Assembly (NCBI GenBank): GCA_000381565.1 | Contig: KB906725.1 | Coordinates: 997,785 to 1,061,784 of the forward strand | From: Oxalobacteraceae bacterium AB_14 | GTDB lineage: Bacteria > Pseudomonadota > Gammaproteobacteria > Burkholderiales > Burkholderiaceae_D | Reading direction: 5' to 3' | Length of the DNA: 64,000 nucleotides | Shown here: in pieces, positions 1 to 8,718 of the stretch | Layout: the number at the start of each line of letters is the position of its first letter | How positions within the stretch are numbered: position 1 is the stretch's first letter | Program-made: the position numbers and the translations under genes | The notes under the pieces: model-generated | Told to the model about the DNA's origin: nothing | The model's database searches: none | What the model saw: the letters and a program-made list of their open reading frames with translations, nothing else

Positions 1-1031
1 CCGGAGGAACAGCGCCTCTACGGCGCGCTGCAACAATCGCTGGGCGACTACCTGGCCACCAGCGGCAAGCTGGCGGCCTTGTCGCGGGCCGGCAACAAGG
101 ACGAGGCCCGCGCCTTGTTCCGCGGCGGTTCCAACAAGCTGTTCCGTCAGGTCAACGCATCGCCAGGCGCGTGGCCGAGGGCGACCTGAGCGGCCACATC
201 GCCAGCCGGAGCAAGGATGAAACCGGCCAGCTGATGCTCTCGCTCAAGGCCATGAACGACAGCCTGCTGCGGGTGGTGGGCGAGGTGCGCGGCGGCACCG
301 ACACCATCGCCACCGCCTCGGCGGAAATCGCCAGCGGCAACCTCGACCTGTCGGCCCGCACCGAGGGCCAGGCCAGCTCGCTGGAGCAGACCGCGTCGGC
401 GATGGAGGAGCTGACCTCGACCGTCAAGCAGAACGCCGACAACGCGCGCCAGGCCAACCAGCTGGCGCAGTCGGCCTCCGGCACCGCGGCCGACGGCGGC
501 AAGGTGGTGGGCGAGGTGATCGCCACCATGGATTCGATCAGCGCCTCGTCGCGCAAGATCGTCGACCTCATTTCCGTGATCGACGGCATCGCCTTCCAGA
601 CCAACATCCTGGCGCTGAACGCGGCCGTCGAGGCGGCGCGCGCCGGCGAGCAGGGCCGCGGTTTCGCGGTGGTGGCCTCGGAGGTGCGCAACCTGGCGCA
701 GCGCTCGGCGGCGGCGGCCAAGGAGATCAAGGGCCTGATCGACGATTCGGTGCGGCAGGTGGACAAGGGCACGGCGCTGGTGCAGCAGGCCGGCAACACG
801 ATGCAGCAGGTGGTGGCCAGCGTGCGCCGCGTCAGCGACGTGGTGGCCGAGATTTCCGCCGCCAGCGGCGAGCAGAGCACCGGCATCGAGGAGGTCAACC
901 AGGCCATCGTGCAGATGGACGAGGTGACCCAGCAGAACGCCGCGCTGGTCGAGCAGGCGGCGGCGGCCGGTTCGCTGCAGGAACAGGCCGCCAAGCTGGC
1001 CGGCGTGGTGGCCGTGTTCCGCCTGCGCTGA
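1..1031 (+). pseudogene. Methyl-accepting chemotaxis protein, 5' partial and internally deleted
   Basis: Chemoreceptor that would sense a ligand outside the cell and control CheA. From base 1 one frame reads a four-helix ligand-domain sequence (ending around NKLFRQVN) and then hits TGA at 187-189. The rest, from about base 156, continues in a different frame with the end of a HAMP domain (RRVAEGDLS) and a complete cytoplasmic signalling domain, including the hairpin tip around IDGIAFQTNILALNAAVEAARAG's family motif. The segment normally between them (end of the ligand domain, second membrane helix, first HAMP helix; roughly 75-80 residues in relatives, from memory of the family) is absent. 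The true start lies left of the window. A GTG at 171 could only start a soluble signalling fragment. I infer a deletion with frameshift, or an assembly collapse. Confidence 0.8.
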
Positions 1032-1062
1032 CGCGCCGCGCTCCGCTCGTCACCCAGCGGAC

Positions 1063-1096
1063 AACGCCGCCGGCTTCAGCCGTGCGGCGTTTTTTT
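1063..1096 (+). terminator. Rho-independent terminator after the receptor gene
   Basis: AACGCCGC (1063-1070) pairs with GCGGCGTT (1084-1091). An inner CGGC/GCCG pair closes a TTCA loop, and a run of T follows to 1096. The hairpin covers the last codons and the stop of the convergent response-regulator gene, so the two 3' ends overlap. Confidence 0.75.
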
Positions 1097-1861
1097 ATGC
1101 TGGATCGCCTGGCGGAAGGCGCTCGGGGTCACGCCCAGCCGCTCGCGGAAGGCGGTGGCGAAATTGCCGGCGTTGTTAAAGCCGATCATCAGGGCGATGT
1201 CCTGCACGTCGATGTCGGTGTCCTTGAGCAGCGCCTCGCCGCGCCGGATGCGGGTCTCGCGGATGAAGGCGAACACCGTCATGCCGGTCTGCTCGCGGAA
1301 CACGTGCGACAGTTTTTCGCGGTAGGTGCCGACGCTGCGGGCGATGTCGGCCAGGCCGGGCAGCGTCGACAGGTTGTCGGCGATCAGGCGCTTGGCGGCG
1401 TTGACGATGACGGCGTCCGGATCGGCCTCGTGGGCCTCGCCGGGCGGCGCCGCCGCGCGCGGCCGGCTGGCGCGGCGGGCCAGCTTCAGGTGCACCTGGA
1501 TGCGCGCGGCCAGCTCGCCCGGCGAAAACGGCTTGGTGACGAAATCCACGCCGCCGATCGACAGGCCCATGATGCGCTCCTCGTCGGCGTCGGCGCCGCT
1601 GAGGAAAATGATGGGGATGTCTTCGGTGACCGGATTGGCCTTGAGCAGGCGGCAGGCGGTGTAGCCGTCCATATTGGGCATGCGCACGTCGAGCAGGATC
1701 AGGTCGGGATGCTGGGCCAGCGCCAGCTGGTAGCCCTGCAGGCCGTTGACGGCCACCGAGACCTTATACGGCAGTTCGCTCAGCAGGTCGACCAGCATGC
1801 GCTGCTCGAACGCGGAGTCGTCCACGATCAGGATGCTGGGTTGTCTGTCGCTGGCAGTCAT
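1076..1861 (-). CDS. Response regulator with AraC-type DNA-binding domain
   Basis: Cytoplasmic transcription factor of 261 residues. Residues about 8-125 form a receiver domain: the acidic pair in ILIVDDSAF, the phospho-acceptor Asp in LILLDVRMPNMDG, and the conserved Lys in FVTKPFS. A short Ala/Pro/Arg linker follows. Residues about 150-255 form an AraC/XylS double helix-turn-helix, with the family pattern IALMIGFNNAGNFATAFR near the end. This layout resembles regulators paired with hybrid kinases, but no kinase adjoins it here. The ATG at 1861 is the first Met before the receiver domain. The target genes are unknown. The 3' end overlaps the terminator of the convergent receptor gene. Confidence 0.85.
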   Translation of the reverse strand: MTASDRQPSILIVDDSAFEQRMLVDLLSELPYKVSVAVNGLQGYQLALAQHPDLILLDVRMPNMDGYTACRLLKANPVTEDIPIIFLSGADADEERIMGLSIGGVDFVTKPFSPGELAARIQVHLKLARRASRPRAAAPPGEAHEADPDAVIVNAAKRLIADNLSTLPGLADIARSVGTYREKLSHVFREQTGMTVFAFIRETRIRRGEALLKDTDIDVQDIALMIGFNNAGNFATAFRERLGVTPSAFRQAIQHKKTPHG

Positions 1862-2132
1862 GGTCCACCTTCGATACCTGATTGATAACGTTTTATCACG
1901 CCAGTCGCTATTATGCCCATTTTTTGGATTTATTTTCCGGATTTAGCCGGCAGCGGCGTTTTCCGCCCCCGGCTTGCAAGACTGTTGCAAATTGCGCCTA
2001 TCCGAGAAATATTTTTAATAGATTTCTACGCAATCAAAACCATGGTCTCCTGTGGCAAAAGCACATGTTTCTTGGATAGACAATAATGAAATCGCTGTGA
2101 TGTGCTAACCCTCTGGAACCAAGGAGTCAAAA

Positions 2133-2624
2133 ATGAAACATACCGATTTTGGCCGTATGCCTTGCCCCATTGCCCGCAGTCTGGGCAAGGTCGGTGAGTG
2201 GTGGAGTATCCTGATCCTGCGTGATGCGTTCTACGGTCTGTCGCGTTTCGATGAATTTGAAAAAAGCTTGAAAATCGCCCCCAACATGCTGACCCGCCGC
2301 CTGGCCGGGCTGGTCGAGGGCGGCCTGATGGAGCGCCGCCAGTACAGCGCCCGGCCACCGCGCTACGAATACGTGCTGACCAAGTCCGGCCGCGCCTTCA
2401 AGCCGGTGCTGCTGGCCTTCATCGCCTGGGGCAACGACCACCTGGCGCCGGAAGGAGCGAGCCTGCTGGTGGTCAGCCGCGAGACCGGCAAGCCGGCCGA
2501 CCAGGTGCTGGTCGACGCCAACAGCGGCCTGGCCATCAACGACGAGGATTATATGTTCGCGCCGGGGCCCGCCGCCACCGATCTGATGCGTTCGCGTTTG
2601 ATCGAGATCAACAAACACGCCTGA
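2133..2624 (+). CDS. HxlR-family winged-helix transcriptional regulator
   Basis: A 163-residue protein. Its first ~110 residues match the HxlR/MarR-like winged helix: CPIARSLGKVGEWWSILILRD at the start, with the Cys that is redox-active in some relatives, then FDEFEKSLKIAPNMLTRRL for the recognition helix region and RYEYVLTKSG for the wing. The last ~50 residues are a less conserved tail. AAGGAG at 2121-2126 gives a good ribosome site for the ATG. Members usually repress a neighbouring gene in response to aldehydes, quinones or oxidants, but no divergent enzyme gene sits beside it, so the target is not evident. Confidence 0.85.
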   Translation: MKHTDFGRMPCPIARSLGKVGEWWSILILRDAFYGLSRFDEFEKSLKIAPNMLTRRLAGLVEGGLMERRQYSARPPRYEYVLTKSGRAFKPVLLAFIAWGNDHLAPEGASLLVVSRETGKPADQVLVDANSGLAINDEDYMFAPGPAATDLMRSRLIEINKHA

Positions 2625-2631
2625 TCAGTCA

Positions 2632-3441
2632 TCACAAAGCCGGTTCCAGCTGGGCGTAGACGGCGTTGGCCACGGTGGCCAGCGCCGCCTTGTCCAGGTT
2701 GCCGGACAGGGCATAGCCGAAGCGCCCGTCTATCCAGTAAAACACGCTGACCTGGCCTTCCTGCGCAAAGCGGAAGCCGGTTTCCCCGTTGTGGCCTGGT
2801 TCGGTCGACACGTACAAGGTCAGGCGCGCGCCGCCGGCGTCGCGGTACATGAATTGCGCCACCGGCCCGCTCTGGCCGGGCAGCAGCCTGCCTCCCTCCA
2901 GCGCATAGCCCTGCGCCGCCAGTTGCGGCGGCTTCAGTTGCGCCCCCAGCCGTTTCGACAGCCAGGCCACCAGGTGGGCCTGCTGGTCGGCGCCCACTTC
3001 GACCGGGTGCCGCACTTCCGGCGTGTAGACCGCGTGCGCCAGCGCGGCGCGGCGCGGCAGCGCGGCCAGGCTGGCGGCGGCGCCGCCGGTGTCGGCGTCG
3101 GCCAGGCGATCGGCCGCGTGGTCGGCGGCGCCGTGCAGCAGCCAGCCGGCGGCGCCGGCCGACAGCGTCAGCGCCAGCATGGCGGCCGCGCGCCAGGCCG
3201 GCGGCCAGCCGGGGCGCTGCACGGGCGCGATCAGGCGGGCGCTCATGGCTGGCGGCGCCGGCTGCTCCAGCAGCGGCTGGTACAGCGCGCGCAGCGCGGC
3301 GTCGTGCTCGCGGTAGGCTTGCAGCCGCGCCGCGTCGGCCGGATGCAGCGCCAGGTGGGCGTCGACCGCGCCGCGCCGTGCGGGCGGCAGGCGGCCGTCG
3401 ACCCAGGCTTGCAGTTCGGCTTCGGTAACAGGGGTATTCAT
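2632..3441 (-). CDS. Anti-sigma factor, membrane-anchored
   Basis: A 269-residue protein whose ATG overlaps the stop of the ECF sigma gene, the standard arrangement for a cognate anti-sigma factor. Residues 1-60 are a short helical sigma-binding region (AELQAWVDGRLPPARR). It lacks the HxxxCxxC zinc motif of ZAS proteins. One hydrophobic helix lies near residues 84-104 (AAAMLALTLSAGAAGWLLHG). About 160 residues follow outside the membrane, resembling the sensory domain of putative transmembrane transcriptional regulators. It is inferred to hold the sigma factor inactive until a periplasmic signal arrives. The signal is unknown. Confidence 0.8.
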   Translation of the reverse strand: MNTPVTEAELQAWVDGRLPPARRGAVDAHLALHPADAARLQAYREHDAALRALYQPLLEQPAPPAMSARLIAPVQRPGWPPAWRAAAMLALTLSAGAAGWLLHGAADHAADRLADADTGGAAASLAALPRRAALAHAVYTPEVRHPVEVGADQQAHLVAWLSKRLGAQLKPPQLAAQGYALEGGRLLPGQSGPVAQFMYRDAGGARLTLYVSTEPGHNGETGFRFAQEGQVSVFYWIDGRFGYALSGNLDKAALATVANAVYAQLEPAL

Positions 3442-3941
3442 TTGACCACCTTCAGCGTGGAGGGCAGGGGCTGGCCTTGCAGGATCAGGCGCAGCCTTTC
3501 ACGGGCGCGGGACAGGCGCGACATCACCGTGCCCAGCGGGATATCGAGGGCGGCCGCCACCTCCTCGTAGCGCATGTCTTCCAGCGCCACCATCAGCAGC
3601 ACCTCGCGCTGCTGCGGCGGCAGTTGTTGCAGGGCCAGGTCGATGTCGCGCAGCGCCAGGGCGTCGCCGCTGGTGTCGGCCGCGGCCAGCGGCAGTTCGT
3701 CGTCGAGCGGCTCGGTGGCCAGCGCCGGACGGCGCTGCCGGTCCACGTGCAGATTGTGCATGATGCCGAACAGCCAGGCGCGCATGTCGCTGCCGCGCCG
3801 CCAGCTGGCCAGCTTGTCCCAGCCGCGTTCGATGGTGTCCTGCACCAGGTCGTCGGCGTCGGCGCGCCCGCCCAGCAGCGCCCGCGCGTAGCGGCGCAGG
3901 CGCGGGATGCAGGCGATCAGGCGGTCGCGCTCGTCTTGCAT
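3438..3941 (-). CDS. ECF (sigma-24 type) RNA polymerase sigma factor
   Basis: A 167-residue group IV sigma factor. Region 2 is visible at residues 10-75 (LRRYARALLG, DADDLVQDTIER, MRAWLFGIMHNLHVD). Region 4 is at about residues 105-155 (LPPQQREVLLMVALEDMRYEEVAAALDIPLGTVMSRLSRARERL). Regions 1 and 3 are missing, as expected for ECF factors. The gene lies 9 bases after the YxxxxD-repeat protein gene and overlaps the anti-sigma gene by 4 bases, so the three form one leftward operon. An ECF-type promoter upstream of the first gene suggests it transcribes its own operon. Confidence 0.9.
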   Translation of the reverse strand: MQDERDRLIACIPRLRRYARALLGGRADADDLVQDTIERGWDKLASWRRGSDMRAWLFGIMHNLHVDRQRRPALATEPLDDELPLAAADTSGDALALRDIDLALQQLPPQQREVLLMVALEDMRYEEVAAALDIPLGTVMSRLSRARERLRLILQGQPLPSTLKVVK

Positions 3942-3950
3942 GGGCGGCGC

Positions 3951-4313
3951 TTAGTCCTTGACCACGTGCCAGATGTCCTTGAAGTTGTCGCCGTTGCGGT
4001 CGCCCGGCTTGCTGTCCTTCTTGAACAGGTAGAGCGGCTTGCCGTGGTAGGCCAGCTGCCTGGCGCCGTCGGCGCGGGTGAGCACCGAGTACGGCGCGGC
4101 GACGTTGGCCGACGGCGCCACGGCCGGCCAGTTCTCGCTGCACGGACCGTTGCAGGCGCTGGCGCCGGCCGTGTCCTTGTCGAAGGTGTAGACGGTCATG
4201 CCGGCCGAATTGACCAGGATGCCGTCTTTCTTGGCGACGGTATCGGCGTGGGCGGCGCCGGCCAGCAGCAGGGCGGCGGCGAACAGGGGGGACAGGCGGG
4301 CAACAGGTTTCAT
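3951..4313 (-). CDS. Secreted COG4315-type protein with Yx(FWY)xxD repeats
   Basis: A 120-residue exported protein, first gene of the sigma/anti-sigma operon. The ATG at 4313 gives a clean signal peptide (MKPVARLSPLFAAALLLAGAAHA). Further upstream Met codons in the same frame would add an unlikely hydrophilic extension. The mature part carries two copies of the family motif: MTVYTFDKD followed by a CNGPC disulfide-like pair and ENWP, and PLYLFKKD followed by a DIWHVV end. COG4315 proteins are periplasmic or lipoprotein-like and of unknown function, and are often found next to ECF sigma genes. Here it is probably a main target of the sigma factor. Confidence 0.85.
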   Translation of the reverse strand: MKPVARLSPLFAAALLLAGAAHADTVAKKDGILVNSAGMTVYTFDKDTAGASACNGPCSENWPAVAPSANVAAPYSVLTRADGARQLAYHGKPLYLFKKDSKPGDRNGDNFKDIWHVVKD

Positions 4314-4368
4314 GGCAGGGGTCCTTGACGAGTGGGTGGAACGGCGGCGCACCGGCGTTGTACTAGCG

Positions 4369-4396
4369 TATACGTCAGGTGCGGGCGAATTATTCC
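4369..4396 (-). promoter_or_regulatory. Candidate ECF-type promoter of the sigma operon
   Basis: On the minus strand GGAATA (4396-4391) is followed after 16 bases by CGTATA (4374-4369). This matches the general ECF pattern of a GGAA-type -35 and a CGT-type -10. It lies about 55 bases upstream of the ATG at 4313. Autoregulation by the sigma factor encoded in the operon is inferred. Confidence 0.55.
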
Positions 4397-4665
4397 AACG
4401 ACCGCAAAATAAATCCGCGGCCACCGGATGGCGGCGGCCACGACGTCATCCTACGCCGATCGCGGGCCGGCGGCGATGTTTCCAAGGGTTAAATAAAATT
4501 CCATATGGAATTAAAATCGCTTTGAATTCAGGGACTTAACAAGGGCCGGCGGGGGGGCTCCCCAAACTGTGGAATAATGCTGTCATGGCGCATAAATGCG
4601 TTGAGGCAATAGCGCCTGCCGCTCCGACCGGGAGCGGGTGGCACACAGCAAAAGGAAGTTATTTG

Positions 4666-7533
4666 GTGAATATGTTTGCGCTCGATGAAGAGCTGGCGCG
4701 CTGGCAGGCGGAGTTGTCTGAAGCGCACGGTTCCTCGCGCCTGCCGCTGTTGACTGCGCTCGCCTGGCATCTGCGCCAGCGCGACCCGCTGCGCGCGCAA
4801 ACCTTGTCCGCCGAGATCGCTCCGCTGCTGGCCATGCTGCCGGTGGCCGAGGCGGCCTTGCAGCGCGCCCGCCTGCTGCTGATCGGCGCCGAAGCCGAAT
4901 GGCTCAACGGCCGGCTCGACACCGCCCAATACCAGGCCGAACAAGCGTTGCGGCAGCTGGAGCAGGCGGCCGACCTGCCGGCCAGGGCCCAGCGCGCGCG
5001 CGCCGACGCCTGCTGGGTGCTGGCCTGGGTCGCCAACGACCGCGGCGACAGCGGCGCCGGTGACCGCTGGCTGGAACAGGCCGCGCTGGCGGCCCGCGCC
5101 GCCGGCGACCCGGTGCGCGTCGACGTCATCGACGCCGCTTCCGGCATCTGCGACACCTTCAGCGACTGGAAACTGGCGCAACAGCGCTGGAGCGGGCGCT
5201 TCGGCACCGACCTGGCCGATATGGCCGACCTCGCGCCGGTGGCGGCCGGCTGGATCAGCGACTTCTTCGGCACCTGCGCCTTCCAGCGCAGCGACTACGG
5301 CCGCGCCATCGGCCACCTCATGCTCAGCTACGAGACCGCGCTGGCGACCGGGCAGATACGGCGCGCCATCATCGTCGCCACCAACATCGGCAACGGCTTC
5401 ACCAGCCTCAACGCGCACGAGGCGGCGCTGGACTGGATGCAGCGCGGCCTGGACCTGGCGCGCCCCACCGGCTGGCCGCTGAGCATCGGCATGTGCCTGA
5501 TGCAGACCGCCGAAACGCTGCGCCAGCTGGGCCAGCGCGAGGCGGCGCAAACGCTGCTGCGCGAAGCGCTGGCCACGCTGGCGCCCCTGTCCGGCTCGCG
5601 CGCCTACGCGGTGGCGCTGGAATACCAGGGCGACCTGGCGCTGGACCTGGGCAACCACGCGGCGGCGCTCGACAGCTTCACCCGCCTGGCCTCGCGCGGC
5701 GACGCGCTGGGCCAGACCGACTTCCAGAGCAGCGCGCGGCGCGGCCAGGCGCACGCCTGGTCGCATCTGGGCCGCACCGAGGAGGCGCTGGCCGCCGCGC
5801 AGGGCGCGCTGGCGCTGGCGCGCGAGCATGCCGACGCCTCCAGCCAGATCGCCGCGCTCAACGTGCTGGCCGACATCCACGCGCGCCACCGGCTGCCGGC
5901 GCCGGCCGACATGCAGGCCGCCAATCCGGTGCTGCACTACCTGCAGCTGGCGCTGGAAATCGCCGCCACCATCGAAGGCTACACGGTGCCCGGCGCGCTG
6001 CTCGACGCCAGCGCGCGCGAGTACGCGGCCATCGGCGACCACGCGCGCGCCTACGCCATCGCGCTGCAGGCCAGCGCCGCGCGCGACCAGACCCACAGCC
6101 AGCAGGCGACCAACCGCGCCATCGCGATGCAGGTGCAGTACCAGACCGAACGCGCGCAGACCGAGGGCGAGCATCACCGCCAGCTGGCCGCGGCCGAGGC
6201 GCAGCGCGCCGAGGTGCTGCAACAGACCAGCGCCACGCTGGAGCACCTGAGCGCCATCGGCCAGGAGATCACCGCCCACCTGGACGCGGCGGCGGTGTTC
6301 CGCGCGCTGGACCGCCACGTGCACGGCCTGCTCGACGCCACCCATTTCTCGGTGTTCCTGCTGGAGCCGGGCGAGGAATGGCTGTCCTGCGCCTTCGGCG
6401 TGGAAGCGGGCAAGCCGGTGCCGCCGGTGCGCATGCCGCTGTCGGACCCGAACGCCAACTCGGCGCGCTGCGTGCGCGAGCGCCGCGAGATCCTGGTCGA
6501 ACTGGGCGAGGCCGATGTCACGCCCAACCTGATCCCCGGCACGCTGCCGACCATGAGCCTGATCTTCGCGCCGCTGCGGGTGGGCGAGCGCGTGCTGGGC
6601 GCGATGACGGTGCAGTCGCTGAAGGCGCATGCCTACGGCGAGCGTGAACGGCTGATCTTCCGCACCCTGTGCGCCTACGGCGCCATCGCGCTCGACAACG
6701 CCAGCGCCTACCGCCAGGTGGCGGCGACCCTGAAGACGCTGAGCGCGACGCAGGAACAGCTGCTGGAGAAGAACCTGGAACTGGAGCGGGCCTACAAGGC
6801 GCTGGAGGAGGTCAGCCTGACCGACCAGCTGACCGGCCTGCGCAACCGCCGCTTCTTCCTGCAGAACGTCGACGCCGACGTGGCCCTGAGCCTGCGCGGC
6901 TACGACGCCGGCCAGCATCGCGAGCTGACCGAGTGCGACCTGATCGCCCCCAACGACCTGGTGTTCTTCATGGTCGACCTGGACCACTTCAAGGAAGTCA
7001 ACGACCGCTACGGCCACGCGGCCGGCGACTCGATCCTGGTGCAGATGCAGGAGCGCCTGCGCGAAGTGTTCCGCGAATCGGACTATGTGATCCGCTGGGG
7101 CGGCGAGGAATTCCTGGTGCTGGCGCGCGCCACCCACCGCGACGAGGCGCACGCGGTGGCCGAGCGCATGCGCCGCGCCGTGGCCGACCGCGAATTCACG
7201 CTGCCGGACGGCGTGCTGCTGGCTAAGACCTGCTCGATCGGCTTCGCCTGCTTCCCCTTCCTGCCGCAGCAACCGCGCCTGCTGTCATGGTCGCAGGTGG
7301 TGGAGCTGGCCGACCAGGGCTTGTATGTCGCCAAGCGCTCCGGCCGCAATGCCTGGGCGGCCTTGTACAGCACCGCGGCCACCCGCCCGGACGGCATCTT
7401 CCCACGCCTGATGCAGCAGCTGGACCAGGCGGTGGAGGACGGCGAGGTGCGGCTGGTCAGCAACCTGACCGGACCGCTGGAGCTGGGCGGCGAACGGCGC
7501 CGCGTCGGCCTCTCCAGCGACCTGGAAACCTGA
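4666..7533 (+). CDS. TPR-GAF-GGDEF protein, probable diguanylate cyclase
   Basis: Soluble protein of 955 residues without membrane segments. Residues 1 to ~480 are helical repeats of TPR type (recurring ALxxA patterns). A coiled-coil stretch follows to ~540, then a GAF domain at ~545-700 and a second short coil. A GGDEF domain ends the chain, with the active-site GGEEF near residue 812. An intact inhibitory I-site (RESD) lies five residues before it. It should make cyclic di-GMP from GTP with product inhibition. I chose GTG 4666 because AAAGGAAG (4651-4658) sits seven bases before it. ATG 4672 and ATG 4585 are possible alternatives. The TPR/GAF input signal is unknown. Confidence 0.9.
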   Translation: MNMFALDEELARWQAELSEAHGSSRLPLLTALAWHLRQRDPLRAQTLSAEIAPLLAMLPVAEAALQRARLLLIGAEAEWLNGRLDTAQYQAEQALRQLEQAADLPARAQRARADACWVLAWVANDRGDSGAGDRWLEQAALAARAAGDPVRVDVIDAASGICDTFSDWKLAQQRWSGRFGTDLADMADLAPVAAGWISDFFGTCAFQRSDYGRAIGHLMLSYETALATGQIRRAIIVATNIGNGFTSLNAHEAALDWMQRGLDLARPTGWPLSIGMCLMQTAETLRQLGQREAAQTLLREALATLAPLSGSRAYAVALEYQGDLALDLGNHAAALDSFTRLASRGDALGQTDFQSSARRGQAHAWSHLGRTEEALAAAQGALALAREHADASSQIAALNVLADIHARHRLPAPADMQAANPVLHYLQLALEIAATIEGYTVPGALLDASAREYAAIGDHARAYAIALQASAARDQTHSQQATNRAIAMQVQYQTERAQTEGEHHRQLAAAEAQRAEVLQQTSATLEHLSAIGQEITAHLDAAAVFRALDRHVHGLLDATHFSVFLLEPGEEWLSCAFGVEAGKPVPPVRMPLSDPNANSARCVRERREILVELGEADVTPNLIPGTLPTMSLIFAPLRVGERVLGAMTVQSLKAHAYGERERLIFRTLCAYGAIALDNASAYRQVAATLKTLSATQEQLLEKNLELERAYKALEEVSLTDQLTGLRNRRFFLQNVDADVALSLRGYDAGQHRELTECDLIAPNDLVFFMVDLDHFKEVNDRYGHAAGDSILVQMQERLREVFRESDYVIRWGGEEFLVLARATHRDEAHAVAERMRRAVADREFTLPDGVLLAKTCSIGFACFPFLPQQPRLLSWSQVVELADQGLYVAKRSGRNAWAALYSTAATRPDGIFPRLMQQLDQAVEDGEVRLVSNLTGPLELGGERRRVGLSSDLET

Positions 7534-7536
7534 GCC

Positions 7537-7616
7537 GTCATTCCCGCGCAGGCGGGAATCCATACTTCGCCTGAGGCCGACGCGGCGTATGGGTTCCCGC
7601 TTTCGCGGGAACGACG
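7537..7616. repeat. Intergenic palindromic repeat (REP/BIME-like)
   Basis: Two hairpin units face each other: TTCCCGCGCAGGCGGGAA (7541-7558) and TTCCCGCTTTCGCGGGAA (7594-7611), joined by ~35 bases. GTCATTCCCGCG...CGGGAACGACG units of this kind are scattered through many betaproteobacterial genomes. It lies between convergent genes and may also stop transcription from both sides. Confidence 0.75.
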
Positions 7617-8075
7617 TCAGGCCGCTTCGACCACGACTTCGCAATTGAGCGTATTGGCGATGTAGCACTTGTCGTGCGCCTCGTGGTGGATCGCTTCCAG
7701 CTCCTCCGCGCCCGGCGGCGCGGTGCCGGCGAAGACGATCGCCGGCCGCAGCGCGATGCGCGTCATCGCCATCTTCCCCGCGGCGTTCTTGCCCAGCTCC
7801 CCGATCGCGTGGTCGCGATAGCTGTCGACCGTGTGACCGCGCCTGGCGGCGATCGACAGGAAGAACAGCATATGGCAGCTGGACGCGGCAGCCACCAGCG
7901 CCTCCTCCGGATCGACGGCGGCGGCGTCCGACATCGGCAGCGGCACCGACAGCGGCGACGACGAGGCGGGCACCGTGGCGCCGCCGTCGAACTGCCATGC
8001 GTGCGCGCGGCTGTAGCGCTGTCCCAGGAAATCCTGCCCGTTGCGCGTCCATTCAATCTTTGCTTCGAATTGCAT
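7617..8075 (-). CDS. OsmC/Ohr-family peroxiredoxin-like protein
   Basis: A 152-residue cytoplasmic protein. OsmC-type proteins reduce organic hydroperoxides with a two-cysteine mechanism. The first Cys is in AAASSCHMLFFLSIAARRG and the second in HDKCYIANTLNCE, at the usual spacing. The N-terminal strand region (KIEWTRNG) and the DPEEALVAA helix also match. The start at 8075 gives MQFEAKIEW, the usual OsmC beginning. Longer in-frame starts would overlap the divergent tag gene. Substrate class (OsmC versus YhfA-like) cannot be fixed from sequence alone. Confidence 0.87.
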   Translation of the reverse strand: MQFEAKIEWTRNGQDFLGQRYSRAHAWQFDGGATVPASSSPLSVPLPMSDAAAVDPEEALVAAASSCHMLFFLSIAARRGHTVDSYRDHAIGELGKNAAGKMAMTRIALRPAIVFAGTAPPGAEELEAIHHEAHDKCYIANTLNCEVVVEAA

Positions 8076-8120
8076 GCGATGCTCCGTCGATGAGAGGGGC
8101 CTGTATGATACCCCGCTGCT

Positions 8121-8129
8121 TGCTATACT
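8121..8129 (+). promoter_or_regulatory. Extended -10 element before tag
   Basis: TGCTATACT is an extended -10 (TGn plus TATACT), 29 bases before the tag ATG. No good -35 is visible, as is common with extended -10 promoters. Confidence 0.4.
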
Positions 8130-8157
8130 GAGGCCTGCTCCCCAATCTTCCTCCGCC

Positions 8158-8718
8158 ATGAACAAGACGCGCTGCAGCTGGGCCAATCCGGCCAATCCCC
8201 TCTACCTCGAGTACCACGACAAGGAATGGGGCGTGCCTTGCCACGACGAGCGCCGTCTGTTCGAGATGCTCAACCTGGAGGGCGCGCAGGCGGGCCTGAG
8301 CTGGGAGACGATACTCAACAAGCGCGAGAACTACCGCGCCGCCTTCGACCAGTGGGACGCCGAAAGGATCGCCGCCTACGACGCCGACAAGGTGGCCACG
8401 CTGCTGGCCGACGCCGGCATCGTGCGCAACCGCCTGAAGGTGGCGGCGGCCATCACCAACGCGCAGGCCTACCTGCGCCTGCGCGCCAGCGGCGCCACGC
8501 TGGACCAGTGGCTGTGGGCCTACGTCGGCGGCAAGCCGCTGGCCGCCGCCGAGGGCCCGCGCCCGGCCAAGACCGAACTGTCGGACCGCATCTCCAAGGA
8601 CCTGGCCAAGCTGGGGTTCAAGTTCGTCGGCTCGACCATCATCTACGCCTACATGCAGGGCATCGGCATGGTGAACGACCATGCGCCGGACTGCTTCTGC
8701 CGGGCGCGCAAGCGATGA
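8158..8718 (+). CDS. tag: DNA-3-methyladenine glycosylase I
   Basis: A 186-residue base-excision repair enzyme that removes 3-methyladenine from alkylated DNA. It shows the family's N-terminal CSWA, with the zinc Cys, and the YHDKEWGVP block with the zinc His. FEMLNLEGAQAGLSWETIL forms the helix-hairpin-helix and pocket. The C-terminal zinc ligands are in HAPDCFCR. The length is typical. The ATG at 8158 is the only start that places CSWA at residues 6-9. The stop overlaps the ATG of mnmC, so the two are co-transcribed. Confidence 0.95.
   Translation: MNKTRCSWANPANPLYLEYHDKEWGVPCHDERRLFEMLNLEGAQAGLSWETILNKRENYRAAFDQWDAERIAAYDADKVATLLADAGIVRNRLKVAAAITNAQAYLRLRASGATLDQWLWAYVGGKPLAAAEGPRPAKTELSDRISKDLAKLGFKFVGSTIIYAYMQGIGMVNDHAPDCFCRARKR

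Noticed and set aside
5493..6647. Long alternative frame inside the TPR-GAF-GGDEF gene
   Set aside because: Arg/Gly/Ala-rich shadow caused by high GC at codon position 3. The other frame shows clear domains.
4528..7272. 914-residue antisense frame opposite the GGDEF gene
   Set aside because: Low-complexity Arg/Gln/His composition with no domain, typical of an antisense shadow in GC-rich DNA.
7537..7616. CRISPR-like array
   Set aside because: Only two facing hairpin units with no regular spacers. It fits a REP-type intergenic repeat.
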